A stretch of 64,000 bases of DNA, taken from assembly GCA_004208945.1 (NCBI GenBank), contig SGPE01000029.1, positions 334,870-398,869 on the forward strand, in the 5' to 3' direction. Positions within the stretch are counted from its first letter, which is position 1; each line of letters begins with the position of its first letter. Shown here one piece after another: positions 1-7,721 of this stretch. The notes under the pieces were generated by a model that was given only the letters and a program-made list of their open reading frames with translations, made no database searches and was not told the origin of the DNA. The position numbers and the translations under genes were made by a program. The DNA comes from Pseudoalteromonas sp. CO133X (GTDB lineage: Bacteria; Pseudomonadota; Gammaproteobacteria; Enterobacterales; Alteromonadaceae).

Positions 1-414
1 TGATAACGCATAGTCTTTTACATCATTAAATGTCTGTTGCTCGCCGTTTTTAGTATTGACTAAAACAAGGTTGTTTTTTAGTTCGTCTTTTTTCTTAGTG
101 GTTTCTTTTTCAAGTAGGGTCGGTACCTGAGTAAACGCCACCCAATTTGCCGCTTTATTAATTGTAGGGCGAGTACCGCGCTCAACGCTTGCAAGGAGGG
201 TGTTATTGTCTAATGCATAAACCTGACCTTGTGCATTGCCGCGATAAGGGTCGGCACTGAAAGTAAGAATTTGGCCATCTGCAGACAGTTGGGTGCCTTT
301 TGCGTATTTAAAATCAAACACGTCTTTAAATTGCAGAGCTTCTTTTGCACTGAGCTGTGCACTACCAAGGCTTGCCACTAAGGCTAAGCTCAAAAGTGAT
401 AATTGCGCTTTCAT
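1..414 (-). CDS. S9-type prolyl oligopeptidase-like protein, N-terminal part only
   Basis: The reading frame starts with ATG at 414 and runs open to the left edge, so only the first 138 residues are visible. The first 20 or so residues form a signal peptide (MKAQLSLLSLALVASLGSAQ), so the product is exported. The following residues (LSADGQILTFSADP, then blocks ending in VYALDNN and LVLVNTKNGE) look like blades of the beta-propeller that precedes the hydrolase domain in secreted S9 peptidases of Alteromonadales. The catalytic domain lies outside the window, so the peptidase assignment rests on the propeller-like start and memory of the family. Alternatives are another propeller protein such as a TolB-like one. 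Confidence 0.55.
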   Translation of the reverse strand, partial: MKAQLSLLSLALVASLGSAQLSAKEALQFKDVFDFKYAKGTQLSADGQILTFSADPYRGNAQGQVYALDNNTLLASVERGTRPTINKAANWVAFTQVPTLLEKETTKKKDELKNNLVLVNTKNGEQQTFNDVKDYALS

Positions 415-557
415 TTATCTTCTCGTTGTTTTTAAATTTACGCGTTCAGTGTAGCGTTTTTAGTAAACAATTCGAGTAGATACGATAAGTTGCTTATTTA
501 GGAAGTTGAGCTGTAAGCCTAAAAACTTTTCGGTAGGTTTTTTAATAAGAGGGCACA

Positions 558-610
558 GCGGGGTTACCCGCGTACTTTTGATTAGACTGTTGCGCGATAT
601 TAAATCGCGC
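558..610. repeat. Pair of short hairpins, REP-like
   Basis: Two GC-rich inverted repeats lie in the gap between the first gene and slmA. GCGGG/CCCGC is at 558-562 and 567-571, and GCGCGAT/ATCGCGC is at 592-598 and 604-610. Neither is followed by a T-run on either strand, so they are not typical terminators. The second hairpin with its flanks resembles small dispersed palindromes (REP type) that recur between genes in related genomes; only one copy was seen here. Confidence 0.4.
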
Positions 611-621
611 CTACAGCTAAC

Positions 622-1215
622 TTACAACCAAATCTTTTTCAGTTCAGGCCATTGTTTTTCAAATTGCGCACTCGGTTTCGCTTTAAAGTCGCTGCGCACG
701 AATTGATTCATCTTACCTTCAACGTAAGCCAGTAAGAAGTTGGCTAACGTCGTTTCGTCAGATTGGAATGCTTTACCTTCACGAAGCTTACGTTCACGAA
801 GAACTTGCTTAAATTGCGTTTCTAGCTTTTCGAATAAGCCTTGCACACGTTCACGCAAGCGCTCTTGCTCACCTTGCAAGGCATCACCAGTTAAAATACG
901 GGTAATACCTGGATTTTTTTCGGCGAATGCTAATAGTAAAAGCAATATATTGTATACGCGTGTTTGACTCTCTTTTTCATTTTCTAGAATGAGGTTAATA
1001 CGCGATAGCAGAGTATCTTCAATAAACTCAATCAAGCCCTCAAACATCCGCGCTTTACTCGGAAAATGACGATAAAGCGCAGCTTCAGATACGCCCACTT
1101 CAGCCGCTAGTTTGGCAGTAGTGATACGTTGACCTGGGCTGGTTTCTAACATTTGTGCGAGTGCTTGCAGAATCTGCTCTTTGCGATTACTTCTTTTTGT
1201 CGCAGGCATGACCAT
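622..1215 (-). CDS. slmA: SlmA, nucleoid occlusion factor (TetR family)
   Basis: This 197-residue protein is close to the usual SlmA length of 198. Residues 10-60 hold a TetR-type helix-turn-helix ([20 protein letters not shown]), and the remainder is the dimerisation and FtsZ-binding domain. SlmA binds SBS sites on the chromosome and blocks FtsZ ring assembly over the nucleoid. It lies downstream of coaBC on the same strand with a gap of about 105 bases. In Escherichia coli dut sits between these two genes; here it is absent. The start at 1215 is preceded by a purine-rich AAGGAAT ribosome site. Confidence 0.93.
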   Translation of the reverse strand: MVMPATKRSNRKEQILQALAQMLETSPGQRITTAKLAAEVGVSEAALYRHFPSKARMFEGLIEFIEDTLLSRINLILENEKESQTRVYNILLLLLAFAEKNPGITRILTGDALQGEQERLRERVQGLFEKLETQFKQVLRERKLREGKAFQSDETTLANFLLAYVEGKMNQFVRSDFKAKPSAQFEKQWPELKKIWL

Positions 1216-1321
1216 TCCTTTCTTATAATTTATTACTTGCGCTGTATAGACTCAGACAAGCCATTTTTTGTGCAAATGAGAGGCTTATGTTAATGTTTTA
1301 TTCAGCTTCTTTCCAGCATTT

Positions 1322-2515
1322 TTACAAACGCTTGGCAAGCTCTCTCATAACACTCATCGCTAAATCTTTTTTGCTACCAACTGCTAAATCTTGCTGCTCA
1401 TTGTGCCAGAACAGTGTTAAAGCATTATGATCAGAATTAAAGCCAAGGCCTTCTTTTGACACATCATTTGCACAGATCATGTCGAGATTTTTATTTTTTA
1501 ATTTACCTTGAGCATAGCTTGCAACATCTTGTGTTTCGGCGGCAAAGCCAACCGTGTATGGGCGGTTTTCGTTAAGTGCAGCAACGTTAGCGATGATATC
1601 TGGGTTTTTAACTAAGGTGAGTGTGAGTTCATCACCTTGTTTTTTCATTTTTTGATCTTCAATTGCGGCTGCGCGGTAATCGGCAACGGCAGCACAGCCA
1701 ATAAAAGCATCAGACTGTACAGCAAGTTCCATTGATGCGATTAAAAGCTGCTCAGCGCTTTCAATGTGAGTGAGTTTTGCATTCGCTGGTGCTTTAATTG
1801 TCACCGGCCCTGAAATCAGGTTTACCTTTGCACCTAAAGCAAGTGCCGCCTCGGCAAGGGCATAACCCATTTTTCCTGAGCTGTGATTAGAAATATAACG
1901 CACCGGATCGAGAGCTTCTCTGGTTGGCCCTGCTGTAATTGTAATGGTTTTGCCAGTGAGTAATGGCTCAATGTCTGGCTGTGTACACAGTGCAACCAGT
2001 TCATGCGGTTCTAGCATACGCCCTGCACCTACATCACCGCAGGCTTGCGAGCCTTTACCAGGCCCCCAAATTGCTACCCCGCGCTCGGCGAGAGTATTAA
2101 GGTTAGCCTGCGTTGCTGGATGTGCGTACATTTGTTGGTTCATCGCCGGTGCGACAGCCACTTTGGCTGGCGTTGCTAATAAAAGCGTGGTGAGTAGGTC
2201 ATCAGCTATACCCATCGCCATTTTTGCTAATACATTGCTGGTCGCTGGCGCCACTAAAATCAAATCTGCCCACTTGGCAAATTCAATGTGTCCCATTGCG
2301 GCTTCAGCTGCAGGGTCAAGTAATGAATCAGACACAATCTCTCCACTGACGGCTTGCATCGTCAAAGGGGTAATAAAGTGCTTGGCTGACTCTGTCATAA
2401 CCACTTTTACTTCGCAGCCAGTGTCTTTTAAGCGTCGCACTAGCTCTGCACATTTATAAGCTGCAATGCCGCCACTTATACCTAGTAAGATTTTTTTATT
2501 TGCTGATTTTGTCAT
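1322..2515 (-). CDS. coaBC: CoaBC, bifunctional phosphopantothenoylcysteine synthetase/decarboxylase
   Basis: This 397-residue cytoplasmic enzyme makes 4'-phosphopantetheine for coenzyme A in two steps: CTP-dependent ligation of cysteine to phosphopantothenate, then decarboxylation. Residues 1 to about 190 are the flavin-dependent CoaC domain, with [10 protein letters not shown] near the start, a histidine in [10 protein letters not shown], the PAMN motif and the [10 protein letters not shown] substrate-clamp loop. The C-terminal CoaB part begins at [22 protein letters not shown] and carries the lysine-rich KMKKQ motif. The gene is divergent from radC, as in E. coli, where the order is dfp then radC-rpmB-rpmG. 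Confidence 0.96.
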   Translation of the reverse strand: MTKSANKKILLGISGGIAAYKCAELVRRLKDTGCEVKVVMTESAKHFITPLTMQAVSGEIVSDSLLDPAAEAAMGHIEFAKWADLILVAPATSNVLAKMAMGIADDLLTTLLLATPAKVAVAPAMNQQMYAHPATQANLNTLAERGVAIWGPGKGSQACGDVGAGRMLEPHELVALCTQPDIEPLLTGKTITITAGPTREALDPVRYISNHSSGKMGYALAEAALALGAKVNLISGPVTIKAPANAKLTHIESAEQLLIASMELAVQSDAFIGCAAVADYRAAAIEDQKMKKQGDELTLTLVKNPDIIANVAALNENRPYTVGFAAETQDVASYAQGKLKNKNLDMICANDVSKEGLGFNSDHNALTLFWHNEQQDLAVGSKKDLAMSVMRELAKRL

Positions 2516-2656
2516 TACATAAAGTTTAACTTTGCTCGATATGCGCTAACGATAGCAAATCTTTGCCAATTTCATGAAGTTTTCTTTTTTAAAGGAAGGA
2601 AAAAAGAAAGTTTTGTTGTACAGTTTAATCTGTTTGTTTCTTTTTGGGGTACTTTG

Positions 2657-3331
2657 ATGTCGTTAAAGGATTTACCATTGTCAGCTCGACCTCGTGAAAA
2701 GCTGCTTTCACAAGGCGCTAAAGCGCTCTCAGATGCAGAATTGTTAGCTATCTTTTTACGCACAGGTGTTGCAGGTATGAATGCGATTGAATTGGCTGAA
2801 CACTTATTACGTATTAATAGTACATTGCAGAATTTATTTAATGCCAGTGAGCAAGCGTTTTGTTCTCAAAGAGGGTTAGGAACTGCAAAGTATGTACAGT
2901 TACAAGCGGTATTAGAGTTAAGCCGACGTTACTTACTTGAACAATGCCAGCGAGAAGAGGTATTTAGCTCTCCTCAAGCAGTGTATGACTACCTGACTAT
3001 TCAATTACGGGGCTTGCAACAAGAAGTATTCATGGTGCTTTATTTAGATAGCCAAAATCGATTAATAAAAGATGAAGTGCTTTTTTATGGCACTATAAAT
3101 GCTGCTTCTGTGTATCCCCGTGAGGTGGTTAAGGCTGCCTTAAAGCAGAATGCGGCGGCACTTATCTTTGCTCATAATCACCCAAGTGGAGTAGCGGAGC
3201 CTAGTGAAGCAGACAAGTTAATTACTCATAAATTGCAGCAAGCACTTTCGTTAGTCGATATTAATGTGCTTGATCACATCATTGTGGGCGGTAAAAACTG
3301 TGTTTCGTTTGCAGAGCGAGGATTAATTTAA
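2657..3331 (+). CDS. radC: RadC/JAB-domain protein
   Basis: The protein has 224 residues from the ATG at 2657, which follows GGGGT by six bases; an in-frame TTG directly upstream is less likely. A helix-hairpin-helix region near residues 30-50 is followed by an MPN+/JAB domain. The metal-binding signature [14 protein letters not shown] fits the HxH-P-x(n)-S-x2-D pattern of metal-dependent hydrolases. Length matches E. coli RadC (222). The biological role of the family is still unsettled; the old DNA-repair label was withdrawn for E. coli. It is divergent from coaBC and lies upstream of rpmB, the standard enterobacterial order. Confidence 0.93.
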   Translation: MSLKDLPLSARPREKLLSQGAKALSDAELLAIFLRTGVAGMNAIELAEHLLRINSTLQNLFNASEQAFCSQRGLGTAKYVQLQAVLELSRRYLLEQCQREEVFSSPQAVYDYLTIQLRGLQQEVFMVLYLDSQNRLIKDEVLFYGTINAASVYPREVVKAALKQNAAALIFAHNHPSGVAEPSEADKLITHKLQQALSLVDINVLDHIIVGGKNCVSFAERGLI

Positions 3332-3604
3332 GCGAAGCTAAGACAGGAGTGTGTTAAAAATGAGCAGTTTAGCGGTTTTTTAGAAATTAGTTTAATTTAA
3401 ATGCAGTTTTTACTTTCCCTAAGGGCTTTCGATCATTATAATTGGCCGCTATCAAATTTACACATGAGCTGATTGGATAAGATCTGTTACTTGATCTTTG
3501 CCTGCATAAGCTGTATAAAGAGCGCCCTTCGATTTATCCCGGGGCACAAATACATGGCCTAAGGGAAAATTAAGCTCGAGCGAAGTTATTGGAGATATAT
3601 AGAC

Positions 3605-3841
3605 ATGTCTAAAGTATGTCAAGTTACAGGTAAGCGTCCAGCGGTTGGTAACCACCGTTCACACGCGAGAAACGCGACTAAACGTCGTTTCCTACCTAAC
3701 CTACAAACGCACCGTTTTTGGGTTGAAAGTGAAAAACGTTTTGTAACATTACGCACTACGACTAAAGGTATGCGTATTATCGATAAAAAAGGCATCGACG
3801 CGGTTCTTACAGAAATCCGTGCTCGTGGCGAAAAAGTTTAA
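3605..3841 (+). CDS. rpmB: 50S ribosomal protein L28
   Basis: This 78-residue protein starts [20 protein letters not shown], the typical L28 N-terminus, and keeps the [16 protein letters not shown] core. It is a component of the large ribosomal subunit. It is preceded by a purine-rich TTGGAG ribosome site and followed eleven bases later by rpmG, with which it forms the usual two-gene operon. Confidence 0.97.
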   Translation: MSKVCQVTGKRPAVGNHRSHARNATKRRFLPNLQTHRFWVESEKRFVTLRTTTKGMRIIDKKGIDAVLTEIRARGEKV

Positions 3842-3852
3842 GGAACTGAATC

Positions 3853-4008
3853 ATGCGCGATAAGATCCGTTTAGTTTCAACTGCTGGTACTGGTTTTTTC
3901 TACACTACCGACAAGAACAAGCGTAACATGCCTGAAAAAATGGAAATCAAAAAATACGATCCTAAAGCTCGTAAACACGTGATTTTCAAAGAAGCTAAAA
4001 TCAAGTAA
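3853..4008 (+). CDS. rpmG: 50S ribosomal protein L33
   Basis: The gene is short: 51 residues, ATG at 3853 with AGGAACTG just upstream, stop at 4006-4008. The protein starts [20 protein letters not shown] and contains the K-rich [20 protein letters not shown] segment of L33. It lacks the zinc-binding CxxC pairs of the C+ form, so it is the zinc-independent (C-) type. It is co-transcribed with rpmB and ends at a clear terminator. Confidence 0.97.
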   Translation: MRDKIRLVSTAGTGFFYTTDKNKRNMPEKMEIKKYDPKARKHVIFKEAKIK

Positions 4009-4030
4009 TTTTAGTTTTTCAGAATCTCAA

Positions 4031-4056
4031 AAACCCAGCTTCGGCTGGGTTTTTTG
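4031..4056 (+). terminator. Rho-independent terminator of rpmB-rpmG
   Basis: The stem AAACCCAGC/GCTGGGTTT closes a TTCG tetraloop and is followed by a T-run, directly after rpmG. Confidence 0.92.
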
Positions 4057-4117
4057 TTTTTACAGCCTAGAAAGCAATAATTCAGTACAAGAATCTAACT
4101 TGGCTTGCTGTTTTATC

Positions 4118-4146
4118 TTGCTTAATTATCAATCTAAGCGTAAAAT
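4118..4146 (+). promoter_or_regulatory. Putative sigma-70 promoter of rpsF operon
   Basis: TTGCTT at 4118-4123 and TAAAAT at 4141-4146 are 17 bases apart, upstream of the rpsF leader. Confidence 0.55.
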
Positions 4147-4181
4147 GCGCGCTCATTTCGGCTTATTAAATTTAATTCCTT

Positions 4182-4214
4182 GCCTTAAACCGACTGGCCG
4201 AAACGGTAGAAGGC
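4182..4214 (+). promoter_or_regulatory. Possible S6:S18 autoregulatory leader hairpin
   Basis: The rpsF 5' leader folds into an outer stem GCCTT (4182-4186) with AAGGC (4210-4214) and an inner stem ACCG (4189-4192) with CGGT (4204-4207), with unpaired purines between them. A CCG-containing imperfect hairpin upstream of rpsF is the known target through which the S6:S18 complex represses its own mRNA in many bacteria. The match to that motif is by eye and the exact unpaired CCG register is not proven. Confidence 0.45.
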
Positions 4215-4237
4215 TCTATTAACCGTAAGGAATATCC

Positions 4238-4579
4238 ATGCGTCATTACGAAATCGTATTCATGGTTCACCCTGATCAGAGTGAGCAAGTACCTGGTATG
4301 ATCGAACGTTATACTGGTTCTATCACTGAAGCTGGTGGTACTATCCACCGTCTTGAAGACTGGGGCCGTCGTCAATTGGCTTACCCAATCGACAAGCTTC
4401 ACAAAGCTCATTATGTTCTTATGAACGTTGAAGCACCTACTGAAGTAATCAGCGAGCTAGAAACTACTTTCCGCTACAACGATGCAGTGCTTCGTAACTT
4501 AGTTATGCGTACTAAAGACGCTGTAACTGAAGCATCTCCTCTTGCAAAAGAAGAGAAGAAAGAAGCACCAGCTGCTTAA
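4238..4579 (+). CDS. rpsF: 30S ribosomal protein S6
   Basis: This 113-residue protein starts [20 protein letters not shown] and has the S6 ferredoxin-like core ([20 protein letters not shown]). S6 binds the central domain of 16S rRNA together with S18. The C-terminal tail is lysine and glutamate rich but ends in EAPAA, without the terminal glutamates that RimK extends in E. coli. A rimK gene is present at 19650, so this tail is worth noting. TAAGGA precedes the start. It heads the rpsF-priB-rpsR-rplI operon. Confidence 0.97.
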   Translation: MRHYEIVFMVHPDQSEQVPGMIERYTGSITEAGGTIHRLEDWGRRQLAYPIDKLHKAHYVLMNVEAPTEVISELETTFRYNDAVLRNLVMRTKDAVTEASPLAKEEKKEAPAA

Positions 4580-4622
4580 TCGTTTTGAGTCCAAGCATGG
4601 CGCTTGCAGTTGAGACAAAAAG

Positions 4623-4949
4623 ATGAGCCAACCGCTTAATCCTTATATGAATCAGCTGACACTATCTGGGGTTGTTTGTAAAACCCCCAAGTATAGTCAA
4701 AGCCCTGCTGGTGTTCCGCATTGTATTTTTGTTCTTGAACATAAATCAATGCAAGTTGAAGCAGACCTTAACCGTAATAGTTATGTCAGGCTTCAAGTGG
4801 TTGCCAGCGGTGCGTCAATGCAGCAACAGACTCAACAATTGCACGTTGGGCAACAAGTGCAAGTGACGGGGTTTTTAAACCGTCATGAAGGCCGAAATGG
4901 CTTAAGCCAATTGGTCTTGCATGCTCAACATATAGAAAGAATTTTTTGA
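4623..4949 (+). CDS. priB: PriB, primosomal replication protein N
   Basis: This 108-residue single-stranded DNA-binding protein of the OB-fold family begins NPYMNQLTLSGVVCKTPKYS and shows the SPAGVPHCIFVLEHKS stretch typical of PriB. It acts with PriA and DnaT in restart of stalled replication forks by helping to load DnaB, which is also encoded in this window. It lies between rpsF and rpsR, the conserved position in Gammaproteobacteria. A purine-rich AGACAAAAAG precedes the start. Confidence 0.94.
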   Translation: MSQPLNPYMNQLTLSGVVCKTPKYSQSPAGVPHCIFVLEHKSMQVEADLNRNSYVRLQVVASGASMQQQTQQLHVGQQVQVTGFLNRHEGRNGLSQLVLHAQHIERIF

Positions 4950-4961
4950 GGAATTTTACTC

Positions 4962-5189
4962 ATGGCACGTTATTTCAGACGTCGTAAGTTCTGCCGCTTT
5001 AAAGCGGAAGGCGTACAACAAATCGATTATAAAGATCTAGCTACTCTTAGAAACTATGTTACAGAAAGTGGCAAAATCGTACCTAGCCGTATCACAGGTA
5101 CTAGCGCTAAATATCAGCGTCAGCTAGCAACAGCTATCAAGCGTGCTCGCTACTTAGCCCTTCTTCCATACACTGACTTACATAAGTAA
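4962..5189 (+). CDS. rpsR: 30S ribosomal protein S18
   Basis: This 75-residue protein starts [18 protein letters not shown] and contains [19 protein letters not shown] and the basic [11 protein letters not shown] tail of S18. It pairs with S6 on the platform of the small subunit. It starts twelve bases after priB with GAGG upstream. Confidence 0.98.
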
Positions 5190-5224
5190 GCAGCGGATTA
5201 ACAGTTTTTAAAAGGTGTAGAGAC

Positions 5225-5677
5225 ATGCAAGTTATTCTACTAGACAAGATCGCAAACCTAGGTGGCCTAGGTGACCAGGTTGTAGTTAAATCTGGCTTCG
5301 CACGTAACTTCCTTTTCCCACAAGGTAAGGCAGTTCCTGCAACTAAAGCTAACATCGAAACTTTCGAAGCACGTCGTGCTGAGTTAGAAGCTAAGATCGC
5401 TGAAGATCTAGCTGCTGCTCAAGCTCGTGCTGACAAGCTAGAAGCATTAGCTGAAGTAACACTAGTTTCTAAAGCTGGTGACGAAGGCAAATTATTCGGT
5501 TCAATCGGTACTCGTGACATCGCTGACGCTATCTCAGCTGTTGGTGTTGAAGTTGCTAAATCAGAAGTTCGTTTACCTCTAGGTACTATCCGTGAGACTG
5601 GCGAATTTGACGTTGCAATCGCAGTACACTCAGACGTAACAGCTACTATTAAAGTAATCGTTATCGCTGAAGCTTAA
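5225..5677 (+). CDS. rplI: 50S ribosomal protein L9
   Basis: This 150-residue protein starts [19 protein letters not shown], with the N-terminal RNA-binding domain including [13 protein letters not shown], a long connecting helix rich in alanine, glutamate and lysine, and a C-terminal globular domain ending in VIVIAEA. Length matches the family (about 149). It is the last gene of the operon and is followed by a strong terminator. Confidence 0.98.
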   Translation: MQVILLDKIANLGGLGDQVVVKSGFARNFLFPQGKAVPATKANIETFEARRAELEAKIAEDLAAAQARADKLEALAEVTLVSKAGDEGKLFGSIGTRDIADAISAVGVEVAKSEVRLPLGTIRETGEFDVAIAVHSDVTATIKVIVIAEA

Positions 5678-5694
5678 TAGCAATATTAAGTAAT

Positions 5695-5724
5695 AAAAGC
5701 CGTGCTTTGAAGCACGGCTTTTTT
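5695..5724 (+). terminator. Rho-independent terminator of rpsF operon
   Basis: The perfect stem AAAAGCCGTGCT/AGCACGGCTTTT around TTGA leads into a T-run soon after the rplI stop. Confidence 0.94.
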
Positions 5725-5855
5725 GTACCCGCTTCTTTTCAATTGGTATAAAAGCAGCTTTATAGTCTTACCTATATTTTAAACGTCAGTGCTTTTATCT
5801 TAATTTCTTTTTCTTAATTAGTATAATTGGTGTACTCAATATGAAATTGCTTAAA

Positions 5856-5884
5856 TTGACACCGACAGCGCTGTCATTTATATT
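5856..5884 (+). promoter_or_regulatory. Putative sigma-70 promoter of minor pilin operon
   Basis: TTGACA at 5856-5861 and TATATT at 5879-5884 are separated by 17 bases, about 30 bases before the first pilin gene. Confidence 0.6.
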
Positions 5885-5915
5885 TGATTCGTAAAAAAGT
5901 GGTAAGGATTTAAGG

Positions 5916-6347
5916 GTGAAAAGTAAATTATCATCAAATAATAATTATAAACAACGTGGATTTACGCTCATAGAAGTTCTCATTGTCATCGCTATTTTAG
6001 GTATTTTATACAGTGTGGCATTACCTGCTTATACCGAGCATATGCAGCACAGTAGACGTGCTGATACTCAACAAGTTTTATTACAGTATGGTGCCAGCCT
6101 CGAACGCATATATTCGAGAAATGGTGGCTATCCTAATGCATTTACAACACAAAATACTGATTACTACACCTTCACGTATACGCCAACGAAAAAGGCTCCT
6201 GGAGCCGTTGTTGATTTTAAAAACCGTGGTTTCAATTTAAAGGCAACACCTAAGTCTGGCTCAGCTCAGGCTGGAGATCGCTGTGGTGAACTCATGATTA
6301 AACATGACGGTAGTAACAGTGCTGCTGTAAATGATTGTTGGGAGTAG
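5916..6347 (+). CDS. pilE: PilE-type minor pilin of type IV pili
   Basis: This 143-residue pilin precursor starts at GTG 5916, with AAGGATTTAAGG upstream. A 15-residue basic leader ends in Gly before FTLIEVLIVIAILGIL, the prepilin peptidase (PilD) site and N-methylated helix with Glu at +5. Two cysteines near the C-terminus (DRCGEL and NDCWE) probably form the pilin D-loop disulfide. It heads five translationally linked genes for minor pilins that prime assembly of type IV pili at the inner membrane. Confidence 0.88.
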   Translation: MKSKLSSNNNYKQRGFTLIEVLIVIAILGILYSVALPAYTEHMQHSRRADTQQVLLQYGASLERIYSRNGGYPNAFTTQNTDYYTFTYTPTKKAPGAVVDFKNRGFNLKATPKSGSAQAGDRCGELMIKHDGSNSAAVNDCWE

Positions 6348-6352
6348 CTGTT

Positions 6353-6802
6353 GTGCATAAAGCGGCTGGGTTTACTTTAATTGAGTTAATGGTTGTGCTT
6401 GCGATTATTGGTATTTTAGTCAGTCTTGCTTTTCCGTCGTTTAGCCAGCAAATCCTACAAGACCGTATTGTAACAACAGCTAATCAACTCAACAGTATTT
6501 ATAAATATGCTCGTAGTGAAGCTGTAAAGCAAGAGCGTCAAATTAAATTGGTGGTCAATAATAATCTCTGGCAAGTTACTTTAAACGAAGCGGGATCAGA
6601 TACTGTATTAAAAGAGTTTGCAATTACTAAGGCTGGCGTAACAGTAAACCTAATTGCGCTAACCGTTAGTGCAAGTGGTGAAGTTGACCAGCAAGCCCAA
6701 ATTGATATTAAAGATAATCACACCAATACCACAGATTATGTAATGTGTGTCCTTAAAAGTGGTCAAAACTGGTTAGCTGAATCATCAAAGGGATGCGCAT
6801 GA
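6353..6802 (+). CDS. fimT: FimT/GspH-type minor pseudopilin
   Basis: The GTG at 6353 gives a short leader MHKAAG before FTLIELMVVLAIIGILVSLAF; a TTG at 6335 would lengthen the leader and overlap pilE, and GGGAG fits the GTG better. The product is 149 residues. The processed N-terminal helix with Glu+5 and the RSEAVKQ segment are typical of FimT/GspH minor pseudopilins; a cysteine pair lies near the end (VMCVL, KGCA). FimT proteins have been linked to DNA uptake in some bacteria, which is a possible but untested role here. Confidence 0.85.
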   Translation: MHKAAGFTLIELMVVLAIIGILVSLAFPSFSQQILQDRIVTTANQLNSIYKYARSEAVKQERQIKLVVNNNLWQVTLNEAGSDTVLKEFAITKAGVTVNLIALTVSASGEVDQQAQIDIKDNHTNTTDYVMCVLKSGQNWLAESSKGCA

Positions 6803-7200
6803 AAAAGCAAGCTGGTTTTTCTTTATTAGAGGTAATGATTTCGGTTGTGATTGCTGGTATCGCTTTACTTGGTTTAGCAGCTGCTCAGTTAAAGTCGCTA
6901 CAATATGCAACAAATAGCTTTCACTACACGGTGTCTTTAATCCAAGGTCAAAATAGTATTGAGCGGATATGGCCTCGCATTTGTGAAATTCAAAAAACTA
7001 ACCCCGCACTTTTCCAAGATGCTGATTTTAGAGCCAGTTTGGCCCCCCAAGTAGCTGATTATCAAATTACGATTCCTGCAACTTATAATGATGATATGCA
7101 AATTAATGTTGCATGGGTTGATGAGCGCATGACCGATAATGCAGAAAATCAAATAAGTCTTAATGCCAGTTTTCCTGACTTGTCGGCAGTGTGTCTATGA
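6799..7200 (+). CDS. pilV: PilV-type minor pilin
   Basis: The ATG at 6799 overlaps the fimT stop (ATGA) and gives the leader MKKQAG before FSLLEVMISVVIAGIALLGLAAAQ; AAAGGG sits six bases upstream. The product is 133 residues and lacks other domains. The FSLLEVMISVVI core and the position between fimT and pilW identify it as PilV. It probably forms part of the priming minor pilin complex with PilW, PilX and PilE. Confidence 0.86.
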   Translation: MKKQAGFSLLEVMISVVIAGIALLGLAAAQLKSLQYATNSFHYTVSLIQGQNSIERIWPRICEIQKTNPALFQDADFRASLAPQVADYQITIPATYNDDMQINVAWVDERMTDNAENQISLNASFPDLSAVCL

Positions 7201-7721
7201 ATAAATTAGCACGCGGGTTTAGCCTTATTGAGTTGATGGTTGCCTTAGCCGCAGGGGCATTTTTACTTGCTGGTGTGAGTTTGTCATACGCAGCAATTAA
7301 AGGCACGATTGAAGTCAGTAAAGAGCTTGAAAATGCGCAAGAAGTTATTCGCTATACCAGTAAAGTATTCAACCGCAGCATTAAGCAAACACAGCTTGTA
7401 CCCTCCATTAGTGCGGATAAATCAACCATAACAATCACACAACCAGAGGGCGTGATTGCATGTAATGGCACTTTAACCACGGGCGTTATGACAGAAGTGT
7501 ACAGCCTAGATAATAGTAGTTTAATGTGTTCACTCAATGGTGCTGCCGCTGAGCGTTTATTAACGGGCTTAGAAAGCGTGTCGTTTAGCTTATCTGGAGA
7601 GCTGGTTAGTATTGTTGTTAAACCCCAAAAACTACCTGCTCAATTTGGTGCAGGAATTAATATTGATGTTGCTCTAACAAACACTATTCTAGTGAACGCA
7701 TATGGTGGAAATAGTGTCTAA
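7197..7721 (+). CDS. pilW: PilW-type minor pilin
   Basis: The ATG at 7197 overlaps the pilV stop by ATGA. The product has 174 residues, shorter than Pseudomonas PilW (about 270). Leader MNKLARG is followed by FSLIELMVALAAGAFLLAGV, the class III signal with Glu+5. The rest is a small globular domain with two cysteines (VIACNG and LMCSLNG). It is the fourth gene of the minor pilin operon, and the next gene starts within its last codons. Confidence 0.84.
   Translation: MNKLARGFSLIELMVALAAGAFLLAGVSLSYAAIKGTIEVSKELENAQEVIRYTSKVFNRSIKQTQLVPSISADKSTITITQPEGVIACNGTLTTGVMTEVYSLDNSSLMCSLNGAAAERLLTGLESVSFSLSGELVSIVVKPQKLPAQFGAGINIDVALTNTILVNAYGGNSV

Noticed and set aside
1944-2459. 171-codon plus-strand open frame
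   Set aside because: It lies opposite coaBC, has serine/alanine-rich low-complexity sequence and no ribosome site; it is an antisense shadow.
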